Of a stretch of DNA of 64,000 nt, positions 1-7,375 are shown in pieces. This DNA is from CALMEC01 sp964628685 (GTDB lineage Bacteria; Actinomycetota; Thermoleophilia; Miltoncostaeales; Miltoncostaeaceae). The stretch lies in the NCBI GenBank assembly GCA_964628685.1, contig CAZVNM010000004.1:248001-312000 (forward strand), in the 5' to 3' direction. A program made the translations under genes and the position numbers. Within the stretch, counting starts at the first letter, position 1, and each line of letters opens with the position of its first letter. Under the pieces are notes generated by a model. It saw nothing but the letters and a program-made list of their open reading frames with translations. It ran no database searches and was not told the DNA's origin.

Positions 1-204
1 GCCGGGCATCAGCCAGAAGATCTCCTCCGCGCCCCAGAAGCACCCCATCCCGAGGACGATGTGGTCGACGCCGTCGGGGAACGGCGGCAGCATCGAGGTT
101 CCGAGCAGCACGTGCACGCCGGTGATCGGCATGGCCTCGGCACGCCCCGGGATCGCCTGCTCTGGCGCCGGCAGCGACGGTGCGGATCGTGTGAACATCC
201 CCAT
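1..204 (-). CDS. msrA: Peptide methionine sulfoxide reductase MsrA, 5' part only
   Basis: This is the first 68 codons of a gene that runs off the left end of the window. The translation carries the MsrA active-site motif GCFWGAE at about residues 54-60, with the catalytic cysteine at about 55, preceded by the roughly 50-residue N-terminal extension seen in actinobacterial and enterobacterial MsrA proteins. MsrA reduces the S-epimer of methionine sulfoxide in oxidised proteins, with thioredoxin as reductant, in the cytoplasm. The start is ATG at 204; a second in-frame ATG lies two codons later. It is on the same strand as phoU but about 75 bp downstream of it. The C-terminal resolving cysteines are outside the window and cannot be checked. 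Confidence 0.85.
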   Translation of the reverse strand, partial: MGMFTRSAPSLPAPEQAIPGRAEAMPITGVHVLLGTSMLPPFPDGVDHIVLGMGCFWGAEEIFWLMPG

Positions 205-279
205 GTGAACCTCCGGGTCGGGTTCGGTTCAGGGTAGCGCGGTCATCCGCGACGGACGCGGAACCCGGCGGTCACCGAC

Positions 280-942
280 CTACTCCGACGCGTCGGTGAA
301 CTCGCGGAACTCGCCGGTGACCATGTAGGCGGTCTGTTCCCCGATGTCCACCGCATGGTCACCGATCCGCTCGAGACAGCGCGAGACGAGCAGCATCCGC
401 ACCGCCCACTCGCGCGTGGCGGGGTCGGACGAGAGCTGGACGACCCACTCGAGCGACTTGCGGTTGGTGCGGTCGATCATCTCGTCGAGCCCCAGGAGCG
501 ACTCGGCCGCCGCCACGTCGCGCGTCGCGAACGCGTCGAGCGCAACCCGGATCATCTCCTCGGCGCGCGAGCCCATCTCCTCCAGCCACCCGCCCAGCCG
601 GCTGTCGCCCTCGAGCCCAACCGCCAGCCGCGTCATCTTGGCGATGGTCACGCAGTAGTCGGCCATCCGCTCCAAATGCAGGTTGATCTTGGAGATGGCG
701 AGCACGAGGCGCATGTCGCTGGCGGTGGGCGCCTGCAGTGCGACGAGCTCCTCGACGAGGTGCTCGACGCGCATGTAGCGGTCGTCGATCTCGTCGTCGA
801 AGGCGATCACCTCGCTCGCGAGCTCCGAATCGCGTTCCTTGATCGCGTTGAGCGTCGCGCGGAGGATGCGCAGCACCATCGCCCCCTCCTCCTGGAGGGT
901 GGCCTGGGCCATGTCGAGATGTTCGCGAAGACTGGTCCGCAT
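280..942 (-). CDS. phoU: Phosphate transport and signalling regulator PhoU
   Basis: The protein is about 220 residues of predicted all-helical structure with two PhoU repeats; each contains the family's hydrophobic and acidic pattern (for example LERMADYCV near the first repeat and LERIGDHAVDIGE near the C-terminus). PhoU links the PstSCAB phosphate transporter to the PhoR kinase and damps the Pho response when phosphate is plentiful. ATG at 942 is chosen because PhoU proteins start with MRTxxxxxL; ATG at 960 would add six residues. The histidine kinase gene ends 46 bp upstream on the same strand, so kinase and phoU probably form one transcript. No pst genes are visible, although they could lie beyond the left edge. 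Confidence 0.93.
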   Translation of the reverse strand: MRTSLREHLDMAQATLQEEGAMVLRILRATLNAIKERDSELASEVIAFDDEIDDRYMRVEHLVEELVALQAPTASDMRLVLAISKINLHLERMADYCVTIAKMTRLAVGLEGDSRLGGWLEEMGSRAEEMIRVALDAFATRDVAAAESLLGLDEMIDRTNRKSLEWVVQLSSDPATREWAVRMLLVSRCLERIGDHAVDIGEQTAYMVTGEFREFTDASE

Positions 943-988
943 CCGTGCAATGGTACCCACCCGTCAAGGCGACGGGGAGCGGCGGGTT

Positions 989-1936
989 TCACCAGGGGCG
1001 GTCGGCGGACACCTCCGGGACCTGGCAGTGGATGGTGAGGCCCTCCCCGGGGACGCTCGACGCCTCCACGTGCCCACCGGCCGATCCGACGATGTGCTTG
1101 CAGATCGCAAGGCCCAACCCGGTGCCGCGCGAGGCGCGTGCCGCATCCGCCCGGTAGAAGCGCTCGAACAGGCGCGGGATGGCCTCCGGGGCGACGCCGA
1201 GCCCGGTGTCGCGGGCGGTGAAGGTGACCCATCCGCCCGCGCGCTCCACCGTGAGGAAGAGGCTGCTCTCCGGGCCGGCGTACCGGATGGCGTTTTCGAT
1301 CAGGTTGAGCGCGAGCACCCGCAGCATCCGCGGACGCACGCCCACGCGCGCCTCCTCGTCCCCGTCCACCTCGATGCGCATCCCGGCGCGCTCGGCCCGC
1401 TCACCCAGCTCGGCCGCCACCTCGCGCACGTGCTCGAGGACCGGGGTCGGACCGAGGCCGACGACCTCGTGGCCGGTCTCGAGCTCGCCCAGGAAGAGCA
1501 CGTCGTCGATCAGCTCCCCCATCTGGGAGACCTCCTGACGCGCCCGCTCGACCAGGAGCGGCAGATCGCTGCCCGGGAGCTCGACCGATTCGAACAGCGC
1601 CAGCAGGCGGGCCAGCGGGGTGCGCAGCTCGTGCGAGACGGCGGCGGTGAAGCCGGCGCGCAGCTCCTCGTAGGCGCGCAGGTCGCCCGGCTGGCTCAGG
1701 TAGACGAGCCGCTCGACGCGGCCGTCGATCTCGTACGGCACCTCCACCACGATGGCCGCGGCGCGTCTGGCGGCGATGCCCGCGGGGATGCGCTGGCCGG
1801 GGGCCACCTCCGGATACATCTCCCGGGCGCGTCTGCTGGCGCGCACCACCCGGTCACCCTCGTCGAGCACGACGATGGCCTCGCGGCTCTCCTCGATCAG
1901 CACCCGGCCGCGCAGTGCGTCTTCGTCAGTTACCAT
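989..1936 (-). CDS. Soluble PAS-containing sensor histidine kinase, PhoR-like
   Basis: The 315-residue protein has an N-terminal PAS-like segment (about residues 10-80), a HisKA dimerisation helix with SHELRTP (phospho-acceptor His102), and a full HATPase domain: N-box NLIENAIRY (211-219), G1 box DTGLG (243-247) and G2 box GTGLGLAI (271-278). There is no transmembrane segment, so it must sense a cytoplasmic signal or a partner protein. ATG at 1936 follows a GGTGA sequence; longer in-frame starts would overlap the divergent regulator. It lies head-to-head with a PhoB-type regulator and upstream of phoU. A PhoR role in phosphate sensing is therefore likely, but it is inferred from context. Confidence 0.85.
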   Translation of the reverse strand: MVTDEDALRGRVLIEESREAIVVLDEGDRVVRASRRAREMYPEVAPGQRIPAGIAARRAAAIVVEVPYEIDGRVERLVYLSQPGDLRAYEELRAGFTAAVSHELRTPLARLLALFESVELPGSDLPLLVERARQEVSQMGELIDDVLFLGELETGHEVVGLGPTPVLEHVREVAAELGERAERAGMRIEVDGDEEARVGVRPRMLRVLALNLIENAIRYAGPESSLFLTVERAGGWVTFTARDTGLGVAPEAIPRLFERFYRADAARASRGTGLGLAICKHIVGSAGGHVEASSVPGEGLTIHCQVPEVSADRPW

Positions 1937-1938
1937 TC

Positions 1939-1956
1939 GTTCACCAGATGTCGACC
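1939..1956. promoter_or_regulatory. Candidate PHO box between kinase and regulator genes
   Basis: The sequence GTTCACC-AGAT-GTCGACC forms two 7-nt units repeated with an 11-nt period. This matches the spacing and consensus (GTTCACC plus 4 nt) described for PhoP-binding PHO boxes in Streptomyces. It lies 34-51 nt upstream of the regulator's likely -10 box, a reasonable place for an activator site. The caution is that the reverse complement of the first unit, GGTGAAC, could simply be the ribosome-binding site of the kinase gene, which starts three bases away. Confidence 0.4.
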
Positions 1957-1989
1957 TTTTCGCCGCCCAGCGGGGCCTCGTGGTCATCA

Positions 1990-1995
1990 TAATTT
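1990..1995 (+). promoter_or_regulatory. -10 box of the response regulator gene (leaderless mRNA)
   Basis: TAATTT ends six bases before the ATG at 2002 and no Shine-Dalgarno sequence is present. This arrangement predicts transcription starting at or next to the start codon. The same TANNNT-to-start spacing recurs before several other genes in the window. Confidence 0.5.
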
Positions 1996-2001
1996 CATGA
2001 C

Positions 2002-2697
2002 ATGAGCAAAGTCCTGTTGATCGAAGATGACGAACTGATCGGCCATGGCATGGCACGCCATCTGCATGCCGCCGGTTTCGACCCCGTGTGGGTCGGCAAG
2101 GGTGAGACCGGGCTCGCCCGCCTGCGGTTCGAACAGCCCGACGTGTGCGTGCTCGACCTCATGCTGCCGGGCATCGACGGTTGGAAGCTGATCGAGATGG
2201 CGCGGTCGGAGGGCATCGGCACGCCGATCATCGTCGTGAGCGCCCGCGGCACCGAACACGACCGGGTGCACGCGCTCGAGATCGGGGCCGACGACTACCT
2301 CGTGAAGCCCTTCTCGATGAAGGAGCTCGTGGCACGCGTGCAGGCGGCCGCCCGACGCGGCAGCCGCGAACCCGAGCTGCGGCGCGGCGAGGCCATCCAG
2401 ATCGCGGAGCTGCGCATCGACCCGGATGACGTGCAGGCCTACGTGGACGGCACCGACGCCGAGCTCACCCCCACCGAGTTCCGCCTGCTCTACACGCTGG
2501 GTCTCGAGAACGGCAAGGTGCTGACCCGCGACGAGCTCCTGCAGCGCGTGTGGGGCCGCCCCGCCACGCACCGGGACCGCACCGTCGACGTGTTCGTGCG
2601 TCGCCTGCGGGAGAAGATCGACCGGCGATCCTCCACCCACACCTTCATCCAGACCCGCTACGGCGTCGGTTACAAGCTGGAGGCCGAGCCGAAGTAG
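2002..2697 (+). CDS. OmpR/PhoB-family response regulator
   Basis: The 231-residue protein is a two-domain DNA-binding response regulator. The receiver domain (about residues 1-118) has the acidic pocket E8-D9-D10, the phospho-acceptor Asp52 in VLDLMLPG, the switch serine in VVSARG and the conserved lysine in VKPFS. The C-terminal winged helix (about 135-228) ends in the typical RTVDVFVRRLREKI and GVGYKL motifs. It is transcribed divergently from the histidine kinase with 65 bp between them, and phoU follows the kinase. The likely job is transcriptional control of the phosphate regulon (PhoB/PhoP/RegX3 group). The divergent layout is unusual, because kinase and regulator are normally co-directional. 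A strong hairpin follows the stop codon. Confidence 0.9.
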   Translation: MSKVLLIEDDELIGHGMARHLHAAGFDPVWVGKGETGLARLRFEQPDVCVLDLMLPGIDGWKLIEMARSEGIGTPIIVVSARGTEHDRVHALEIGADDYLVKPFSMKELVARVQAAARRGSREPELRRGEAIQIAELRIDPDDVQAYVDGTDAELTPTEFRLLYTLGLENGKVLTRDELLQRVWGRPATHRDRTVDVFVRRLREKIDRRSSTHTFIQTRYGVGYKLEAEPK

Positions 2698-2701
2698 GTC
2701 C

Positions 2702-2741
2702 GTCCCGCACCACGGGGGCCGTTGGACCCGTGGTGCGAGAC
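2702..2741 (+). terminator. Hairpin terminator after the response regulator
   Basis: Two 15-nt arms (2702-2716 and 2727-2741) pair with one mismatch around a 10-nt loop, beginning five bases after the stop codon. There is no U tract, as is common for terminators in high-GC actinobacteria. Confidence 0.7.
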
Positions 2742-2813
2742 GCTCTCCAGATCGACTTCGGACCGACGCAGGTCGCGGGGACCTCCGGGGAGCGGTGACG
2801 GTACGCTGGCCCG

Positions 2814-5363
2814 ATGCGCATCCATCGTTTCGAGGTCCAGCCCGACCTCCCAGAATCCCTCAGGCCCCTCCACGCCATCGCCCACGACCTGTGGTTCTCG
2901 TGGACGCGTGAGGCCATCCAGCTCTTCATCCGCCTGGCCCCGGAGGTTTGGGTCGAGGCGGACCGCAGCCCCGTGAAGACGCTCGCCCGCATCCCCCAGA
3001 AGGTGCTGCACGACGCGGCCAAGGACGAGAGCTTCGTCGCCGAGGTCCAGCGCGTGCACCGTCGCCTGCAGGCCTACCACGAGGAGGTCGGCTGGTTCGT
3101 GGAGGACGCACCGGAGGGCATGGAGGATCTGCGGGTCGCCTACTTCTCCCTCGAGTTCGGCCTCGACCAGTCCCTGCCCATCTACTCGGGCGGCCTCGGC
3201 GTGCTGGCCGGCGACCACCTGAAGTCGGCCTCCGACCTCGGCATGCCGCTGGTCGCGATGGGACTGCTCTACGGCAGTGGGTACTTTCGTCAGGCGCTCA
3301 ACGTCGACGGCTGGCAGCAGGAGCTCTACCCGCCCAACGACTGGACGACCATGCCGGTCGCGCGGGAGCTGGACGCCCAGGGGCGCCAGTACCGCATCAC
3401 CGTGGACATGGCGGGCACGACCGTGCACGCCGCCGTCTGGCGCGCGCAGGTGGGTCGCGTGCCCCTCTACCTGCTGGACACCAACCTCGACGGGAACGCG
3501 CCCGAGCTGCGGGCGATCACCCAGTCGCTCTACGGCGGCGACAAGGAGATGCGCATCCGCCAGGAGCTCCTCCTGGGCATCGGCGGCCTGCGCGCCCTGA
3601 CGGCGATGGGGATCCACCCCACCGTGTTCCACATGAACGAGGGACACTCGGCCTTCCTCGCCCTGGAGCGGCTGCGGACGCTCATGGTCGACGACGGACT
3701 GGACCGCGACGCCGCGATCGAGCAGGTGTCCGCATCCACCGTGTTCACCACCCACACCCCCGTCCCGGCGGGCAACGAGGTGTTCGACGTCAGCCTCATG
3801 CGTCCGTTCCTCGAGCCGGTCGCATCCGAGCTCGGCCTGGACTGGGACGCGTTCGTCGACCTTGGCCAGGTTCCGGAACAGGCGGAGGACCAGTTCGGCA
3901 TGACGCCGCTGGCGCTTCGCACCGCGGCGTTCGCCAACGGTGTGAGCCGTCTGCACGGCGAGGTGTCGCGTCTGATGTGGCACTCGATGTGGCCCAGCCT
4001 GCGGGCGGCCGAGGTGCCGATCACGAGCGTCACCAACGGCGTGCACCCCCGCACGTGGCTCTCCAGTGAGATGGCCGACCTGATCGACCGGTACGTCGGC
4101 CCGCGCAACGAGGCCGAACCCGGCGACCACGGCACCTGGGCGCGGGCGACCGCGATCCCCGCCGGCGAGCTGTGGCGGGTGAAGCAGCGCCGCCGTGAGC
4201 GGCTGGTGATCGTGGCGCGTGAGCGCATGGCCTGGCAGCTCCAGCGACGCGGGGCGGCCCCCACCGCCGTGCAGGAGGCCGACGAGATCCTGCGGCCCGA
4301 CATCCTGACGATCGGCTTCGCACGGCGCTTCGCCACCTACAAGCGGGCGACCCTGCTGTTCAGCCAGCCGGAGCGGCTCATCCGTCTGCTGACCGACCCG
4401 GAACGCCCGGTGCAGTTCATCTTCTCGGGCAAGGCCCACCCGGCCGACTCACCCGGCAAGGAGCTCATCCAGGAGATCGCGCGCTTCGCCGCCCAGGAGC
4501 CGGAGGCGCACCAGCGTCTGGTGTTCCTGGAGGACTACGAGATGGGCCTCTCGCGCCAGCTCGTGGCCGGCTGCGACGTGTGGCTCAACGTGCCCCGTCG
4601 CCCGATGGAGGCGTCCGGCACCAGCGGCATGAAGGCCGCGATCAACGGCACGCTCAACCTGTCGGTCCCCGACGGCTGGTGGGTGGAGGGCTACTCGCCC
4701 GAGGTCGGCTGGTCGATCGGCACCGGAGAGGTCTACGCCGACCCGGAGCAGCAGGACGCCATCGAGGCCGACGCGTTGTTCAACCTGCTGGAGCAGGAGA
4801 TCGTGCCGATGTTCTACCGGCGCGACGCGAGTGGCCTGCCGCGCGAGTGGATCGGCAAGATGGCGGCGTCGATCGCCGATCTGGGCGCACGGTTCAACAC
4901 GCATCGGATGGTGCAGGACTACGCCCGGTGGGCGTACTTCCCGGCGCACACCGCGTCGCAGACCCTGGCCGCCGACGGCCACGCCCGGGCGACCGCGCTG
5001 GCGCAGTGGCGCAGCCGCGTCGCCGCCGCCTGGCCCGGGGTCAGCCTCCGGTCCGAGACCGACGACGGCAGCGTGCGCCACGTGGGTGACGCCATCAACG
5101 TCACGATCTGGGCGAAGCTCGCCGGGCTCTCACCCGACGAGGTCACGGTCGAGGTGGCGAGCGGCCTGCCGGACGCCAACGGCGCCCCCGTGGGCGACGC
5201 CCTGGCGGTGGCCACCCACGTCGGGACCGAGGGCGACGAGGAGCGCTTCACCGCACGGGTCGAGCTGGCCGATTCCGGACAGCTGTCGCTTTCGGCGCGC
5301 ATCCGCCCGACCCACCCGGACGCCGTCAACCCGTTCAACCCGCTGCTCCTGACGCACGAGTAG
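2814..5363 (+). CDS. glgP: Alpha-glucan (glycogen/maltodextrin) phosphorylase
   Basis: The 849-residue protein belongs to the alpha-glucan family phosphorylases with the N-terminal DUF3417-type domain (LPESLRPLHAIAHDLWFSW at the start) used in actinobacteria. It releases glucose 1-phosphate from the non-reducing ends of glycogen or maltodextrins. The PLP-binding lysine sits in EASGTSGMKAAINGT (Lys607), and FSGKAHPAD and FARRFATYKRA are further phosphorylase motifs. ATG at 2814 is preceded by TACGCT six bases upstream and no ribosome-binding site, suggesting a leaderless mRNA. It stands alone between two strong hairpins, so it is probably a single-gene transcript. Confidence 0.95.
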   Translation: MRIHRFEVQPDLPESLRPLHAIAHDLWFSWTREAIQLFIRLAPEVWVEADRSPVKTLARIPQKVLHDAAKDESFVAEVQRVHRRLQAYHEEVGWFVEDAPEGMEDLRVAYFSLEFGLDQSLPIYSGGLGVLAGDHLKSASDLGMPLVAMGLLYGSGYFRQALNVDGWQQELYPPNDWTTMPVARELDAQGRQYRITVDMAGTTVHAAVWRAQVGRVPLYLLDTNLDGNAPELRAITQSLYGGDKEMRIRQELLLGIGGLRALTAMGIHPTVFHMNEGHSAFLALERLRTLMVDDGLDRDAAIEQVSASTVFTTHTPVPAGNEVFDVSLMRPFLEPVASELGLDWDAFVDLGQVPEQAEDQFGMTPLALRTAAFANGVSRLHGEVSRLMWHSMWPSLRAAEVPITSVTNGVHPRTWLSSEMADLIDRYVGPRNEAEPGDHGTWARATAIPAGELWRVKQRRRERLVIVARERMAWQLQRRGAAPTAVQEADEILRPDILTIGFARRFATYKRATLLFSQPERLIRLLTDPERPVQFIFSGKAHPADSPGKELIQEIARFAAQEPEAHQRLVFLEDYEMGLSRQLVAGCDVWLNVPRRPMEASGTSGMKAAINGTLNLSVPDGWWVEGYSPEVGWSIGTGEVYADPEQQDAIEADALFNLLEQEIVPMFYRRDASGLPREWIGKMAASIADLGARFNTHRMVQDYARWAYFPAHTASQTLAADGHARATALAQWRSRVAAAWPGVSLRSETDDGSVRHVGDAINVTIWAKLAGLSPDEVTVEVASGLPDANGAPVGDALAVATHVGTEGDEERFTARVELADSGQLSLSARIRPTHPDAVNPFNPLLLTHE

Positions 5364-5372
5364 CCGGGGCGC

Positions 5373-5406
5373 GACCGGTGCGGGGCGGGTGGCACCCGCA
5401 CCGGTC
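5373..5406 (+). terminator. Hairpin terminator after glgP
   Basis: A perfect 12-bp stem (5373-5384 with 5395-5406) and a 10-nt loop begins ten bases after the glgP stop codon. The -10 box of the next gene (TAGAAT at 5410-5415) follows immediately. Confidence 0.75.
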
Positions 5407-5423
5407 GACTAGAATCCCGCGCA

Positions 5424-6929
5424 GTGAACGCCCTGACCCACACGCGGGATGCGTGGGACCGGTTCGGGGAGTGGATGGGCGTCGTCCAGGACATCGACGG
5501 GGCCATCCGGCTCCTGGACTGGGACCGCGAGACGACGATGCCGGAGCGCGGCGCCGACGCACGCGGCGCCCAGGTGGCCACGCTGCACGCCTTGCGTCAC
5601 CGTGAGCTCGTTGCCCCGCACGTGGCCGACCTGCTGGCCGAGCTCGCCGCGGCCGACGACGGCTCGTCGCCCGACCGGACCGCGATGATCGCGCAGGCCG
5701 AACGCCTGCACGGCCGCGCGTCGCGCCTCTCCGAGGACCTCGTCCGCGAGGTCTCCGAGGCCACCAACCAGGCCGTCACCGTCTGGCTCGCCACCCGGGA
5801 CGAGGGCGACTTCACGACGTTCGCACCCGCCCTCGAGCGGGTCGTGCGGGCGGCGCGGGAGTCGGGTGCGGCCGTCGAGATCGGCGACGAGGCCTACGAC
5901 GGTCTCCTCGACGAGTTCGAGCCCGGCATGACGAGCGCACGGCTGGAGACGCTGTTCGCGGACCTCGTGCCCGAGCTCACCCGCATCGTCGGCGACGTCC
6001 CGGACACACCGGCCACCGATCCGTTCGCCGGACGCGAATGGCCGCGACATGTGCAGCGCGCCCTCGCCGACCACGTGGCCGCGGCGGTGGGCTTCGACTT
6101 CACGGCCGGGCTGATCGCCGAATCCGCCCATCCGTTCACCTCGTCCGGGCACCTGGGGGACGTGCGCTTCAGCACGCGGATCCACGACGGCGACCCGACC
6201 CAGAACATCCTCGTCACCATGCACGAGACCGGTCACGGCCTCTACTCCCAGGGCCATCCCGCGGAGCTCCACCGCACCTTCCTGTACGAGTCGCCGTCGC
6301 TCGGCGCCGAGGAGTCCCAGGCCCGCTTCCTCGAAAACCACGTCGGACGCCACCGCGCCTTCTGGGAGCACATCCACCCGGTCCTGGTCGAGCGTTTCGG
6401 CGCGTCGATGGACGGCATCGGGCCGGACGTGATGCACCGCCACGTCACGCGCGTGAGCCGCGGCTGGTGCCGCGTCGATGCCGACGAGGTCACCTACGAC
6501 CTGCACATCGCGCTGCGGCTGCGGCTCGAGCTCGCCCTCATCCGCGGCACGATGGACGTCGCCGACCTGCCCGAGGCGTGGCGCGAGGGCATGCGCGAGC
6601 TTCTGGGGGTCACGCCGCGCCACCACGGTGAGGGCTGCATGCAGGACATCCACTGGGCGTGGGGGCTCTTCGGCTACTTCCCCACCTACACGCTGGGCAA
6701 CATGTACGCGGCCCAGTTGAACCGCGCGTACACCCGCGACGAGGGCGACATCGGCGATGCGCTGCGACGCGGCGATGTGGGCGCCCCCATGCGCTTCATG
6801 CGTGAGCGCATCCATCGCCACGGCAGGCGTCTGCCGACGCACGAACTGATGCGGCGCGCGACGGGTGAGGAGTTCTCTCCCGAGCCGCTCCTGGAGCGCA
6901 TCCGTGGCCTGGCCGCGGCACGATCCTGA
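5424..6929 (+). CDS. M32-family metallocarboxypeptidase (Taq/Bsu carboxypeptidase 1 type)
   Basis: The 501-residue protein matches the M32 family in length and motifs: the zinc motif HETGH (His267-Glu268 to His271), the downstream ESPSLGAEESQARFLEN segment carrying the third zinc ligand, and the conserved HYDLH-like and HWAWGLFGYFPTYTLGN blocks near the C-terminus. M32 enzymes are cytoplasmic and remove C-terminal residues with broad specificity. The GTG start at 5424 has TAGAAT eight bases upstream and no Shine-Dalgarno sequence, again implying a leaderless transcript. Its last codons overlap the next gene by 26 bp. Confidence 0.93.
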   Translation: MNALTHTRDAWDRFGEWMGVVQDIDGAIRLLDWDRETTMPERGADARGAQVATLHALRHRELVAPHVADLLAELAAADDGSSPDRTAMIAQAERLHGRASRLSEDLVREVSEATNQAVTVWLATRDEGDFTTFAPALERVVRAARESGAAVEIGDEAYDGLLDEFEPGMTSARLETLFADLVPELTRIVGDVPDTPATDPFAGREWPRHVQRALADHVAAAVGFDFTAGLIAESAHPFTSSGHLGDVRFSTRIHDGDPTQNILVTMHETGHGLYSQGHPAELHRTFLYESPSLGAEESQARFLENHVGRHRAFWEHIHPVLVERFGASMDGIGPDVMHRHVTRVSRGWCRVDADEVTYDLHIALRLRLELALIRGTMDVADLPEAWREGMRELLGVTPRHHGEGCMQDIHWAWGLFGYFPTYTLGNMYAAQLNRAYTRDEGDIGDALRRGDVGAPMRFMRERIHRHGRRLPTHELMRRATGEEFSPEPLLERIRGLAAARS

Positions 6930-7317
6930 GCTCCACCTGCTGCTCGGGCGCGCACGCGCGCGTCTGACGGCCCTCGACCTGTACCCCACCCCGGTGCGCA
7001 TCCGGCGTGTGCGGGTGCTCGTCGCGCCGCGGCTCTTCCGACTGCCGGGTCTGCGCCGCTTCGACGGCTACACCGCATGGAACCTGATCCTCCTGCGCAC
7101 CCGTCCGGACGAGGAGGATCTGCGCCTCCTGGTGCACGAGCTGTGCCACGTGTGGCAGATGCAGCACCACCCGATCCGGATGCCGCTCTCGTATCTGCGA
7201 TCCGGGTACGCCGCCAACCGTTTCGAGGCCGAGGCGCGGCGCGCCGCCGGCCATGCACCGGCGCGATCGGTGAACGGGAGGTTTCGCCGACGCCGGATGC
7301 GTCAACACACCAGGTAG
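6904..7317 (+). CDS. Small zincin-like protein with HExxH motif
   Basis: This 137-residue protein is rich in arginine and carries HELCHVWQ (His78, Glu79, His82), a typical zinc-metallopeptidase helix, followed by RSGYAANRFEAEA, which could supply a third ligand through the second glutamate. It resembles the short extracellular-contractile or DUF4157-type putative metallopeptidase domains; that comparison is from memory. It has no signal peptide or membrane segment. GTG at 6904 is the start that minimises overlap with the carboxypeptidase gene (26 bp); an earlier in-frame start lies 39 bp upstream. Co-transcription with the M32 peptidase is likely. Proteolytic activity is unproven. Confidence 0.65.
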   Translation: MAWPRHDPELHLLLGRARARLTALDLYPTPVRIRRVRVLVAPRLFRLPGLRRFDGYTAWNLILLRTRPDEEDLRLLVHELCHVWQMQHHPIRMPLSYLRSGYAANRFEAEARRAAGHAPARSVNGRFRRRRMRQHTR

Positions 7318-7375
7318 CCATGCGTCATGATGACGCCGCACGCCCGCGAGAGCAGGACCCAAGGAGCATGGGAAC

